Notes: generated by a model from the sequence alone, not told the origin. Shown: positions 15,235 to 23,536, counted from the first letter of the stretch. The stretch: 64,000 nt of DNA from Nitrospirillum sp034653275 (GCF_034653275.1 NZ_JAYEES010000003.1:186001-250000); one strand, 5' to 3'. A program made the numbers and translations.

Positions 15235-15332
15235 GACGCGAGCGCGTCCGCCGGAGATTTCCGGGGAGCGCAGCGGACTGGAAATCGAGGATAACCAAGC
15301 GGCCGGACGGCCGCGCCCGGCGTTTGAGGGAA
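15235..15332 (+). repeat. dispersed structured intergenic element, copy B
   Basis: GACGCG-AG-CGCGTC hairpin, then CCGGA-GATT-TCCGG hairpin, core GGACTGGAAATCGAGGATAACCAAG, hairpin GCGGCCG-GA-CGGCCGC (15299-15314) and right end GCCCGGCGTTTGAGGGAAC. The right end adjoins the EVE gene start and supplies its likely ribosome-binding GAGGG. Confidence 0.85.
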
Positions 15333-15341
15333 CAAGAAAAC

Positions 15342-15755
15342 ATGTCCTACTGGCTGGTGAAGTCGGAACCCTTCAAGTATTCCTGGGACAAGTTCGTGGC
15401 GGACGGCCGCACCCATTGGGACGGCGTGCGCAACTACCAGGCCGCCAACAACCTGAAGGCCATGAAGGTGGGCGACCGCGCCTTCTTCTATCATTCCAAC
15501 GAGGGGCTGGAGATCGTGGGCATCGCCGAGGTGGTGCGCGAGGCCTATCCCGACCCCTCGGATGAAAGCGGCCGCTTCGTCATGGTGGATCTGAAGCCGG
15601 TGACGCCGGTGAAGACGCCCCTGACGCTGAAGGACATCAAGGCCGATCCGAACCTATCCACCATGGCGCTGGTGCGCCAGTCGCGCCTGTCCGTATGCCC
15701 CATCACTGACGCGGAGTGGAAAGGCGCCTGCCAGCGCATGGGCGTCGATGCCTGA
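15342..15755 (+). CDS. EVE-domain protein
   Basis: 137 residues forming one EVE (PUA-like) domain, beginning with the hallmark YWLVKSEP. Other family parts are WDGVRNYQAANNLKAMKVGDRAFFYHSN and GIAEVVREAYPDP. EVE domains bind modified bases in DNA or RNA; the role of this stand-alone alphaproteobacterial form is not settled. ATG at 15342 begins directly at the domain; a TTG at 15324 would lie inside the repeat element. The stop overlaps the next start by 8 bp. Confidence 0.95.
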   Translation: MSYWLVKSEPFKYSWDKFVADGRTHWDGVRNYQAANNLKAMKVGDRAFFYHSNEGLEIVGIAEVVREAYPDPSDESGRFVMVDLKPVTPVKTPLTLKDIKADPNLSTMALVRQSRLSVCPITDAEWKGACQRMGVDA

Positions 15756-16125
15756 GGCGACTCCTACGCCCCCTTGGCCGAGCCCCCTATGCCGCCTGGC
15801 CGACATCGCGGACGGCCAGGCCAAGGGGATCACCTGGGGCAGCGGCAGCGCGCGCGAGGAAATCCTGGTGGCCCGGCGGGGTGACCGGGCCTTCGCCTAT
15901 CACAACCGCTGTCCCCATGTCGGCACCACCCTGGACTGGACGCCCGACCAGTTCATGAGCGCCGACGGCCGTCACCTGCACTGCGCCACCCACGGCGCCC
16001 TGTTCCGGGTGGAGGATGGCCTGTGTATCCACGGCCCCTGCGCCGGCCGCAGCCTGACGCCGGTGCGGGTGCGGGTCGAGGACGGCGCCGTACATCTGGT
16101 GATTGATCAGGCGCCCCCGATATAA
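15748..16125 (+). CDS. Rieske [2Fe-2S] protein
   Basis: 125 residues. The cluster ligands are CPHVG (Cys and His in NRCPHVGTTLDW) and CATHG (LHCATHGALF), the C-x-H...C-x2-H pattern of small Rieske ferredoxins like those of dioxygenases or NirD. A loop of about 20 residues separates the two motifs. No signal peptide or membrane anchor, so it is cytoplasmic. It overlaps the EVE gene by 8 bp, and its 3' end overlaps the convergent LysR gene by 19 bp. Partner enzyme unknown. Confidence 0.92.
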   Translation: MPEATPTPPWPSPLCRLADIADGQAKGITWGSGSAREEILVARRGDRAFAYHNRCPHVGTTLDWTPDQFMSADGRHLHCATHGALFRVEDGLCIHGPCAGRSLTPVRVRVEDGAVHLVIDQAPPI

Positions 16126-17015
16126 GCCGCCAGTTCCTCCGGCGTGCCGGCGGGGAAAGCCTCCTTCAAGTAATCCAGGAAGGCGGAGACGCGGGCGCTG
16201 AGCAGCCGTCGCGAGGGATAAAGCGCCCACAGGGCGATCTCCGGCCCATCCACGTCCCCCCAATGCGCCAGCGTGCCGGCGGCCAGGTCGTGGCTTACCA
16301 ATGAGATGGGCAGGCGCGCGGCGCCGACGCCCGCCCGGACGGCGTCGCGGACCATCACCAGCGATGACAGGCGCAGCACCGGGTCCACCGCCATGCGCAC
16401 CCGTCCCGTCGGCCCCACGACGTCCCAGCCCGGCGGCCCGCCCCCCGGGCCCCGCACCACGACCGGAACCGGGCGGCCGTCCACCGGCCGGGGGAAGTGC
16501 GGGCCGGCGACGACGACCAGGCGGTCGCGCAGGAAGCTGCGCCCCACCAGGCTTTCGTCCGGATCGGGGTTCACCCGGATCACCAGGTCGTAGCCTTCCT
16601 CCACCATGTCGACGGGCCGGTCCTCCGTCGTCACCTCCAGCCGGACGTCCGGGTATTTCAGCGCGAAGCCAGCAGCGATCTTGCCCATGGCCGTCTGCGA
16701 GAACAGCAGGGGCGCGCTGATCCGCAGGCGCCCCCGCGGTCGATCCCCGCCCGAGGCGATCGCCGCCGCCGTCTCATCCAGTTCGGTCAGCAGCGCGCCC
16801 GTCCGTTCGAACAGGGCCCGCCCCTCCTCCGTCAGTTTCAAAACCCGGCCCCCCCGCTCGAACAAGCGGAGATCCAGGGCGGCCTCCAGCTCGGCCACCC
16901 GGCGGGACAGGGTCGCCTTGGGCCGGCCCGAGGCGCGGGCCGCCCGCCCGAACCCGCCATGCCGGGCGACAAGATTGAAATCGGCGAGGGCGAGCAGATC
17001 CATCTGTTCCACCAT
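16107..17015 (-). CDS. LysR-family transcriptional regulator
   Basis: 302 residues. N-terminal winged helix-turn-helix: LADFNLVARHGGFGRAARAS then KATLSRRVAELEAALDLRLFERG, with the usual LysR linker helix. The C-terminal part is the periplasmic-binding-like effector domain (GRLRISAPLLFSQTAMG; GYDLVIRVN). The subgroup resembles the CrgA/AaeR-type regulators. It is divergent from the DUF1857 gene and most likely controls it and the NAD-binding gene after it. An inverted repeat at 17018-17043, three bases from its start, is a candidate site. Confidence 0.95.
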   Translation of the reverse strand: MVEQMDLLALADFNLVARHGGFGRAARASGRPKATLSRRVAELEAALDLRLFERGGRVLKLTEEGRALFERTGALLTELDETAAAIASGGDRPRGRLRISAPLLFSQTAMGKIAAGFALKYPDVRLEVTTEDRPVDMVEEGYDLVIRVNPDPDESLVGRSFLRDRLVVVAGPHFPRPVDGRPVPVVVRGPGGGPPGWDVVGPTGRVRMAVDPVLRLSSLVMVRDAVRAGVGAARLPISLVSHDLAAGTLAHWGDVDGPEIALWALYPSRRLLSARVSAFLDYLKEAFPAGTPEELAAYIGGA

Positions 17016-17017
17016 AG

Positions 17018-17043
17018 AGACAGTATGTCCAAATCTACCGTCT
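17018..17043. promoter_or_regulatory. inverted repeat between LysR and DUF1857 genes
   Basis: AGACAGTA - 10 bp - TACCGTCT: 8-bp arms with one mismatch, flanked by ATAG on one side and AT on the other, which lengthens the match. It adjoins the LysR start codon, so autoregulation is plausible; it is about 100 bp from the divergent gene. Confidence 0.45.
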
Positions 17044-17145
17044 ATCGGCCCATCTGTGGATCATTAAATTGGGGGTGTCTTCGGACGCCAGGCACGGCCC
17101 CGGCCGGACGCCCGGGCAAATCCCCCCGATCAAAGGAGCGCCATC

Positions 17146-17619
17146 ATGATCTATTCGAGCGCCACCGTTCCCGTGAACCCGCAGGGCGAGGCCCCGCTGA
17201 CCCGCGCCCAGGTCTGGAAGGGCCTGGTGCTGAAGGCCCGCGACGCCCGCCTGTTCCTGCCGCCCAACCTGTGCACCCGCTGTGACGTGGTGGAGGAGAG
17301 CGCCACACACATCGTGCGGGAGGCCACGATCGGCGGTGCCGACCTGCGCGAGATCATCACCTTCGAGCCTGAGACCAAGATGACCTTCTTCCAGGCCACC
17401 GGCCCGCGCGAGGGCGCCATCGTCAACGAGGTGTTCGAGGACGCCGACGGCACGCTTCAGCTTCGCTTCTATTGCTACATCGGCCTGCGCGGCAAGGAAC
17501 CCAACGGGCCCGAGGAACAGGCCGAGCAGACGCAGTTCGACAGCGACCGGGGCTACAAGGCCGCCCTGCTGTCGACGCTGAAGCGGACCCGCGAGCTGCT
17601 GGCGGAAGGCCGGCTCTGA
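17146..17619 (+). CDS. DUF1857 (AtaL-like, SRPBCC fold) protein
   Basis: 157 residues. The sequence from SATVPVNPQGEAPLTRAQVWKGLVLKA through ARLFLPPNLCTRCDVVEE and TKMTFFQATGPREGAIVNEV fits DUF1857/AtaL-like proteins, a START/SRPBCC-type beta-barrel with a hydrophobic pocket. Known members occur in fungi and bacteria beside secondary-metabolism or oxidoreductase genes; the ligand is unknown. GGAG precedes the ATG. It starts the operon divergent from the LysR gene. Confidence 0.88.
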   Translation: MIYSSATVPVNPQGEAPLTRAQVWKGLVLKARDARLFLPPNLCTRCDVVEESATHIVREATIGGADLREIITFEPETKMTFFQATGPREGAIVNEVFEDADGTLQLRFYCYIGLRGKEPNGPEEQAEQTQFDSDRGYKAALLSTLKRTRELLAEGRL

Positions 17620-17706
17620 TCACCCCATAACACCCTATGACACCCCATGAAACGAAACGAGAGGACGCCGGGCCCTGCCGGCCTCTCCCTTGCCGAGGCA
17701 GCCATC

Positions 17707-18366
17707 ATGCAAGAATTCGTAGCGCACACCACCCAGCCCAAGGTCCTGGTCCTGGGTGCCACCGGCCCCACCGGCCGCCTGATCGTCCGCCAGGCGGTCG
17801 CGCAAGGGTATGACGTCACCGTGCTGGCGCGTTCCGCGGAAAAGGCGCGCGGGCTTGAGGGGGCCATGATCGTCATCGGGGACGCCCGGGACGACGCCGT
17901 ACTGCGCCAGGCCCTCAAGGGGCGGGACGCCGTCATCAGCGCCCTGGGCACGCCGGCCAGCCCGTTCCGGGAGGTGACCACCCTATCCACGGCGACCCGG
18001 GCGCTGGTGGCCGCGATGAAGGCGGAGGGGGTGCGGCGCCTGGTCTGCATCACGGGAATGGGCGCCGGCGACAGCGCCGGGCACGGCGGTTTCCTTTTCG
18101 ACAGGCTGATTTTCCCGCTGCTGCTGCGCAAGGTCTACGCCGACAAGAACCGGCAGGAGGCCATCGTCAGGGAAAGCGGGCTGGACTGGGTTCTCGTCCG
18201 CCCGTCCATTCTTAACAACAAGCCGGGTGGGGGTACCGTCCGCGCGCTGACCGACCTGACCGGTGTCCACGGCGGAACCATAGCGCGGGCGGACGTCGCG
18301 CGCTTCGTTCTGGAGCAGGTGCGCGGCGACACTTGGCTGCACCAGGCCCCACTGATCACCGGCTGA
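17707..18366 (+). CDS. NAD(P)-binding atypical SDR-family protein
   Basis: 219 residues with the Rossmann loop VLVLGATGPTGRLIV near the N-terminus, RSAEKARG, VIGDARDDAVLRQALKGRDAVISALG, and RLVCITGMGAGDSAGHGG. This is the NmrA/YwnB-like atypical short-chain dehydrogenase group, which binds NAD(P)H but often lacks the YxxxK catalytic pair. ATG at 17707 (GAGG 10 bases before) begins close to the fold; an in-frame ATG at 17647 would add 20 residues of unlike composition. It follows DUF1857 and likely shares its control. Confidence 0.88.
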   Translation: MQEFVAHTTQPKVLVLGATGPTGRLIVRQAVAQGYDVTVLARSAEKARGLEGAMIVIGDARDDAVLRQALKGRDAVISALGTPASPFREVTTLSTATRALVAAMKAEGVRRLVCITGMGAGDSAGHGGFLFDRLIFPLLLRKVYADKNRQEAIVRESGLDWVLVRPSILNNKPGGGTVRALTDLTGVHGGTIARADVARFVLEQVRGDTWLHQAPLITG

Positions 18367-18382
18367 CGGCGCGCCGGGCCGA

Positions 18383-18712
18383 TCAGGCCGACCGGGTCTT
18401 CATGGTAGCTGCGAAATCTTCGGTGGTGGTGACCATGCGGCGGGCGATCACACCCACCTCACGCGCCACGTCTGCGACAGTGGGGGCGGACAGCGCGTCG
18501 GCGGCGTCATTGGCGACGGCCGCCGAGGACGAGCCCCCCTCCACCGTGGCCAGGCCCGCGGTGGTGCGGTTCACCGCCGGATGGGACAGGGCGCGCAGCA
18601 CGCTGTCGATGGCCATAAGGCTGGTGCGGCTGCTGATCTGGCTCAGCCGGCCGATCAGATCCGTCGTGTCATGTCCCGCACCGTTGTCCCCAACACCCGT
18701 GGTCATGGGCAT
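18383..18712 (-). CDS. hypothetical protein, alanine-rich and helical
   Basis: 109 residues, family not recognised. Mostly Ala/Ser/Thr/Val with predicted amphipathic helices (LIGRLSQISSRTSLMAIDSVLRAL; VADVAREVGVIARRMVTTTEDFAATM). The pattern resembles a piece of a methyl-accepting-type signalling helix, but it has no membrane segment and this may be chance. No Cys. It stands alone between a convergent NAD-binding gene and the acs leader. Confidence 0.55.
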   Translation of the reverse strand: MPMTTGVGDNGAGHDTTDLIGRLSQISSRTSLMAIDSVLRALSHPAVNRTTAGLATVEGGSSSAAVANDAADALSAPTVADVAREVGVIARRMVTTTEDFAATMKTRSA

Positions 18713-19167
18713 CCCTATCCGCGCAAAGCCTGGGGCCGGAATAATGGCCCGCCCCTAATGACAATAGCGGCATTATCAATAACACAAGATGAACACGGGC
18801 GGGAGCGGCGCCGAAGGGGAAAGGACGCGGAAAAACCATCCTTTCGCATCACCCTGAATGGTTGGCGGGGTGATCCATGTCATGGACCGGCCGTCCCGCC
18901 CTGGTTTTTCATGATCTTCGGCCCTGGAAAAGTCGGCAAACCCGTGAATTGCCGCGAATTTACCGGTGGCCGCAACGGCCCCGTGCTTGTGGAATGCGGG
19001 GGCAAGAGGGATACTCGGCCCGGCAAGCGATGGCGATCGCCGCGCCAGGCCCGACGGATAGGGCCGGCCAGAGCCCCCCGGGTGCGGAGGGGCCAGGCCG
19101 GACACGGGTGGCGGCCTCGGCAGGCCCCGGCCGGCGACAACACATCAGGGAAGGAAACCAAGGTCCC
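18713..19167. other. 455-bp gene-free region upstream of acs
   Basis: An AT-rich patch at about 18757-18790 (ACAATAGCGGCATTATCAAT) probably holds the promoter of the leftward hypothetical gene. Open frames continue upstream of acs but translate to low-complexity Arg/Pro/Gly sequence without similarity. I saw no riboswitch, terminator or clear sigma-54 site. The acs promoter should lie here. Confidence 0.5.
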
Positions 19168-21108
19168 ATGAGCAACAACACCCTGTTCCCCGTTCCCGAC
19201 GCGGTGGCGGCAGACGCCTGGGTCGACGCGACGAAATACCAGCAGATGTACGACCGTTCGATCAGCGATCCGGACGGGTTCTGGGGCGAGCATGGCCGCC
19301 GGCTGGATTGGATCAAGCCCTACACCAAGGTGAAGAACACCAGCTTCACCGGTGACGTGTCCATCCGCTGGTACGAGGACGGGGTGCTGAACGCCTGCGC
19401 CAACTGCGTGGACCGCCACCTGCCCGCGCGCGCCGACCAGACCGCCATCCTGTGGGAGGGCGACAGCCCGTCCGAACACAAGCACATCACCTATTCCGAG
19501 CTGTACGACAACGTCACCCGCCTGGCCAACGTGCTGAAGGCGCGCGGCGTGAAGAAGGGTGACCGGGTCACCATCTACCTGCCCATGATCCCGGAGGCGG
19601 CCTACGCCATGCTGGCCTGCGCCCGCATCGGCGCCGTCCATTCCGTGGTGTTCGGCGGCTTCTCCCCCGACAGCCTGAAGGACCGGGTGCAGGACTGCGG
19701 CAGCACCGTGGTCATCACCGCGGACGAGGGCCTACGCGGCGGCCGCAAGGTCGGCCTGAAGGTCAACGCCGACCAGGCGCTGAAGGCCTGCCCCGGCGTG
19801 GACACCGTCATCGTCGTGCGCCGCACCGGCGGCGCGGTGAACTGGGTCGAGGGCCGGGACATCTGGTACCACGAGGCCGTGGCCGCCGCCTCGCCCGACT
19901 GCCCGCCGGAGCCGATGAGCGCGGAAGACCCGCTGTTCATCCTGTACACCTCCGGCTCCACCGGCAAGCCCAAGGGCGTGCTGCACACCACCGGCGGCTA
20001 CCTCGTCTATGCCAGCATGACGCACCAGTACGTCTTCGATTACCACGAGGGCGACGTCTACTGGTGCACGGCGGACGTGGGCTGGGTCACGGGGCACAGC
20101 TACATCCTGTACGGCCCCTTGGCCAATGGCGCCGTCACCCTGATGTTCGAGGGCGTGCCCAATTACCCGGACAGCGGCCGGTTCTGGCAGGTCATCGACA
20201 AGCACAAGGTCAACATCTTCTACACCGCCCCCACCGCCATCCGCGCCCTGATGCGCGAGGGCGAGGGGCCGGTGAAGCGCCATAGCCGCAAGAGCCTGCG
20301 CCTGCTGGGCTCGGTGGGTGAGCCCATCAATCCCGAAGCCTGGCTGTGGTACCACTCCGTCGTGGGCGACGACCGCTGCCCGGTGGTGGATACCTGGTGG
20401 CAGACGGAGACGGGCGGCATCCTGATCACCCCCCTGCCCGGCGCCACCGACCTGAAGCCCGGCTCCGCCACCCTGCCCTTCTTCGGGGTGAAGCCGGTCA
20501 TCGTCGACAACGAGGGCCACGTGCTGGAAGGCGCCACCGAGGGCAACCTCTGCATCGCCGACAGTTGGCCGGGCCAGATGCGCACCGTGTTCGGCGACCA
20601 CGAGCGCTTCAAGCAGACCTACTTCTCCACCTTCCAGGGCAAGTACTTCACCGGCGACGGCTGCCGCCGGGACGAGGACGGCTATTACTGGATCACCGGC
20701 CGCGTGGACGATGTCATCAACGTCTCCGGCCACCGCCTGGGCACGGCCGAGGTGGAAAGCGCCCTGGTCGCCCATCCCAAGGTGGCCGAGGCCGCCGTGG
20801 TGGGCTACCCGCACGACATCAAGGGCCAGGGCATCTACGCCTACGTCACCCTGAACGCCGGGGAAAACCCGTCGGAGGAGTTGCGCAAGGAACTGGTGGC
20901 CTGGGTGCGCAAGGAGATCGGGCCCATCGCGACGCCCGACCTGATCCAGTGGGCGCCGGGCCTGCCCAAGACCCGCTCCGGCAAGATCATGCGCCGCATC
21001 CTGCGCAAGATCGCCGCCAACGAGCATGAGGCGCTGGGCGACACCTCCACCCTGGCCGACCCCACCGTGGTCACCGACCTGGTGGACAGCCGCATGAACC
21101 GGGGCTGA
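19168..21108 (+). CDS. acs: acetyl-CoA synthetase
   Basis: 646 residues. Acs activates acetate through acetyl-AMP to acetyl-CoA. Present are the ANL-superfamily motif YTSGSTGKPKG, SVVFGGFSPDSLKDR, WWQTETGG, YFTGDGCRRDEDGYYWITGRVDD, and the C-terminal PKTRSGKIMRRILRKIA with the Lys that is commonly acetylated for control. ATG at 19168 (MSNNTLFPVPDA) has GGAAACCAAGG before it. A strong terminator follows at 21130. Stands as a single-gene unit. Confidence 0.98.
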   Translation: MSNNTLFPVPDAVAADAWVDATKYQQMYDRSISDPDGFWGEHGRRLDWIKPYTKVKNTSFTGDVSIRWYEDGVLNACANCVDRHLPARADQTAILWEGDSPSEHKHITYSELYDNVTRLANVLKARGVKKGDRVTIYLPMIPEAAYAMLACARIGAVHSVVFGGFSPDSLKDRVQDCGSTVVITADEGLRGGRKVGLKVNADQALKACPGVDTVIVVRRTGGAVNWVEGRDIWYHEAVAAASPDCPPEPMSAEDPLFILYTSGSTGKPKGVLHTTGGYLVYASMTHQYVFDYHEGDVYWCTADVGWVTGHSYILYGPLANGAVTLMFEGVPNYPDSGRFWQVIDKHKVNIFYTAPTAIRALMREGEGPVKRHSRKSLRLLGSVGEPINPEAWLWYHSVVGDDRCPVVDTWWQTETGGILITPLPGATDLKPGSATLPFFGVKPVIVDNEGHVLEGATEGNLCIADSWPGQMRTVFGDHERFKQTYFSTFQGKYFTGDGCRRDEDGYYWITGRVDDVINVSGHRLGTAEVESALVAHPKVAEAAVVGYPHDIKGQGIYAYVTLNAGENPSEELRKELVAWVRKEIGPIATPDLIQWAPGLPKTRSGKIMRRILRKIAANEHEALGDTSTLADPTVVTDLVDSRMNRG

Positions 21109-21129
21109 GGGTCGAAGCGTTGATTTGGG

Positions 21130-21163
21130 AAAGCCGGCCGGGGCGACCTGGCCGGCTTTTTTC
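21130..21163 (+). terminator. rho-independent terminator of acs
   Basis: AAAGCCGGCC, 10-base loop, GGCCGGCTTT, then TTTTC. Perfect 10-bp stem. Confidence 0.9.
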
Positions 21164-21169
21164 TTGGCC

Positions 21170-21688
21170 TCACAACGCCGTCGGCCTCGGGTCTTCCACC
21201 TGGTGCAGGCGCTGGAAGGCCTGCATGGCGACGCGCAGCAGCAGGGTCTTGCGCCGGGTGGCGTTCAGCTTGACCTCGGGACCCTGGCGCAGGATTTCGG
21301 CGCCGTAGCCATCGGCCACGATCAGCCCGCATTCCTCGGGGATCAGTTCCTGGGGGAAGTCCTCGCCCACGGCGAAGTAGAACCGGTCGCAGAACTCCAG
21401 GTAATCGCCCCATTTGTGGTCGGCGCGGAAATCGGCGACGGAGCTCTTGATCTCGATGATGGTGACGGTGCCGTCACCGGCCAGGGCCAGGATGTCGGCG
21501 CGGCGGTTGTTGGCCAGCGGCACCTCCAGCATCGAACGCATGCCATGGTGGACCAGCATGCGGCGCACGCCGCGCGCCAGCAGCAGGGCGCGTTCCATGC
21601 CCGGCCGGCCGAAGAAGGGCGGCACGGTGGCGGGAATGACGAAGTCGGCTTCATCGCCCGGCGACGATGGGTCGGACGGCACGGACAT
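21170..21688 (-). CDS. MmcB-family DNA repair nuclease-like protein
   Basis: 172 residues of the MmcB family, known from the LexA regulon in Caulobacter. The PD-(D/E)xK nuclease core is visible: RRADILAL (Asp) then TVTIIEIKSS (Glu-x-Lys), with a conserved WGDYLEFCDRFYFAV following. MmcB belongs to a DNA-damage-induced mutasome-linked set. No LexA box could be picked out. It is the last gene of a three-gene minus-strand run behind two membrane coiled-coil proteins, 5 bp apart. Confidence 0.9.
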   Translation of the reverse strand: MSVPSDPSSPGDEADFVIPATVPPFFGRPGMERALLLARGVRRMLVHHGMRSMLEVPLANNRRADILALAGDGTVTIIEIKSSVADFRADHKWGDYLEFCDRFYFAVGEDFPQELIPEECGLIVADGYGAEILRQGPEVKLNATRRKTLLLRVAMQAFQRLHQVEDPRPTAL

Positions 21689-21693
21689 GGGAT

Positions 21694-22245
21694 TTAGCCC
21701 CGCTTGAAACGCTCCACCTTCTGGACACGATAGCCCAGGCTGGTGGGGAAGCGCTGCTCGGCACGGAAGCGGGCGTCACGGTCGGTGGTGGCGCCGAACA
21801 GGTAGACCTGGGCCCCCACCTGGGCCCCCTCGATCAGGCCGGCGGGGTCCGCGCCGTCGGTGTTGGCGGCGACGCTGTTTGCCGCCGGAACAACCGTCAC
21901 CTCCCACAGCCGGCCGTGCACCAACACCGTCTTGTCCGGCACGATCAGGCGGCGGCGGGGGGCGGACTGCAATTCCCGCAGCTTGGCATCCGCCTCGGCC
22001 CGGGTGGCGCGCAGGGTGGCGACCGCCTCCTCCAGACCGGCGACCTCGCGCGCACTGCCCTCGGCCGTGGCCTTGGCATCGTTGGCGGCGGCGGTGGCGT
22101 GGCCCAGTTCCTCCTCCAGCCGGCCCAGGCGGCGTTCCCGCACGCGGCGGTCATCCTCAATGTTGCGCGCGGTCAGCGCGAACTGGATCAGCGAATAGAG
22201 CAACAGGATGATGAGGCCGATATTGGCGAGAAGGGCCGCCGACAT
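21694..22245 (-). CDS. membrane-anchored coiled-coil protein (paralogue 2)
   Basis: 183 residues, family not recognised. One N-terminal membrane helix (LLANIGLIILLLYSLIQFAL), a coiled coil of about 70 residues rich in Glu, Arg and Ala, then a small C-terminal domain with RRRLIVPDKTVLVHGRLWEVTVV and VYLFGATTDRDARFRAEQRFPTSLGY. The starting ATG overlaps the stop of the upstream gene by one base. The C-terminal pattern resembles that of the upstream protein, so the two are probably diverged duplicates. Function unknown. Confidence 0.7.
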   Translation of the reverse strand: MSAALLANIGLIILLLYSLIQFALTARNIEDDRRVRERRLGRLEEELGHATAAANDAKATAEGSAREVAGLEEAVATLRATRAEADAKLRELQSAPRRRLIVPDKTVLVHGRLWEVTVVPAANSVAANTDGADPAGLIEGAQVGAQVYLFGATTDRDARFRAEQRFPTSLGYRVQKVERFKRG

Positions 22246-22856
22246 CAGGACGCCACCGCCTGCTGGACGGCGCCATCCGGCACCGGCAGCATGCTGGACA
22301 GGATGAAGCCCGCCAACTCGGGAAAAGCCTGGCGGGCCAGGCGCATGGCCTCCGCCTGGTTCTCGGCCCACACCTCCACCACATGGGGACAGCCGCGCAG
22401 ATGGCTGTGGGTGGTGGCCGTCTGATTGATGGTGAGCGTCGGGCCCAGGGCCAGGCTGCCGGTGTACAGGCGGCGGCCGGTCCCCGGCTCACCCACCTCA
22501 TGGATCAGCTCGAAATTGTCGGCCTGGGCGGCGATCAGCCGGCGCTGCGCCTCCGCCAACTGGTTCTGGATCATGCGCCGCTCTTCCGCCAGGTCGCGGC
22601 CGCGGGCCAGGTTCTGGTCATGCGCCTTCACCGCCTCATCCAAGGCGGTGCGGGTCCTGGCCACCTTGCCCTCCAGTTCCGCCACCGCGTTACGGGTGGC
22701 GTAGAGCAGGGTCTGGCGGAACAGCACCATGGCCACCATGCCGACCGCGCCCAGCAGCGCGATCACGAACAGGCTGATGCTGAATTCCTCAAGCACGACC
22801 GCGGCGATCCTTTCGGCGTTCCCATAGAGCCTAGCATTGCCGACAATTTTCCACAA
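22245..22856 (-). CDS. membrane-anchored coiled-coil protein (paralogue 1)
   Basis: Up to 203 residues, family not recognised. One N-terminal membrane helix (LFVIALLGAVGMVAMVLF), a coiled coil (about residues 58-115), and a C-terminal domain containing LYTGSLALGPTLTIN and VVEVWAENQAEAMRLARQAFPELAGF. First gene of the operon ending in mmcB. The start at 22856 is uncertain; a start nearer the membrane segment is possible. Confidence 0.65.
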   Translation of the reverse strand: MWKIVGNARLYGNAERIAAVVLEEFSISLFVIALLGAVGMVAMVLFRQTLLYATRNAVAELEGKVARTRTALDEAVKAHDQNLARGRDLAEERRMIQNQLAEAQRRLIAAQADNFELIHEVGEPGTGRRLYTGSLALGPTLTINQTATTHSHLRGCPHVVEVWAENQAEAMRLARQAFPELAGFILSSMLPVPDGAVQQAVAS

Positions 22857-22984
22857 ATTGCCGATGATGCCGCCAAGCCAATCCGCCGAGCATATCAGGC
22901 CGGCCGTTCATAAATGGTTATCATGGCTAACGATACTGGTCGACTAGGCCGAAAGCAACCTGGGCGTGAGATTATGGCGCTACC

Positions 22985-23323
22985 TCACGCAGCGCTTTGT
23001 GCGAATCCCCGGCCCGCGATCTCCCTCAGGAAGGCGCGGTCGACGGCGGGATAGCGCGAGGGCATTTCGCGCTCGATCGTATCCAGCAGCGTGCGCGCCG
23101 CGTCGCGGCCGTTGATCTCGGCATACAGCAGGAACCAGGCGGCATAGGTGCGACCCAGGCCCACGGCGGCGGGGCCGACGGCAACCTCGCTGTCCGTCGG
23201 CATGACCCAATAGCCCAGGGCGCCGTCGCGGCGCAGCCCAACGAAGGGCAGCTTGGCCAGCGGCAGCCGGGCTGGGGTGCCGGTAGGCGGCGCGGCATTG
23301 GACGAGGGTGGGACGGGGGCCAT
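22985..23323 (-). CDS. hypothetical protein
   Basis: 112 residues, family not recognised. Conserved-looking core LPLAKLPFVGLRRDGALGYWVMPTDSEVAVGPAAVGLGRTYAAWFLLY is followed by a helical end (DAARTLLDTIEREMPSRYPAVDRAFL). No signal peptide or membrane helix. ATG at 23323 is preferred over a TTG at 23338. It follows the zf-CHCC gene on the same strand after about 240 bp. Confidence 0.55.
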   Translation of the reverse strand: MAPVPPSSNAAPPTGTPARLPLAKLPFVGLRRDGALGYWVMPTDSEVAVGPAAVGLGRTYAAWFLLYAEINGRDAARTLLDTIEREMPSRYPAVDRAFLREIAGRGFAQSAA

Positions 23324-23536
23324 CGCTTGCCATGACAAGGAATGGTTCAGGCCCCAAGCATTGAGGTGCGGAGCCGGCGAACCTACTGGCCCTGGTATAA
23401 CCCGGCGAGTCGCGGTCCGCTATCAGTGCGGAAGAATAGGTCCCCGCGCCGGGGTGCCGGACATCCGCTCCCCGGCGCATGACATGCCGGGCCCACCGGC
23501 CCGGCCGCCGCTGAAAATTCCGGCCGGGACCGCCGT

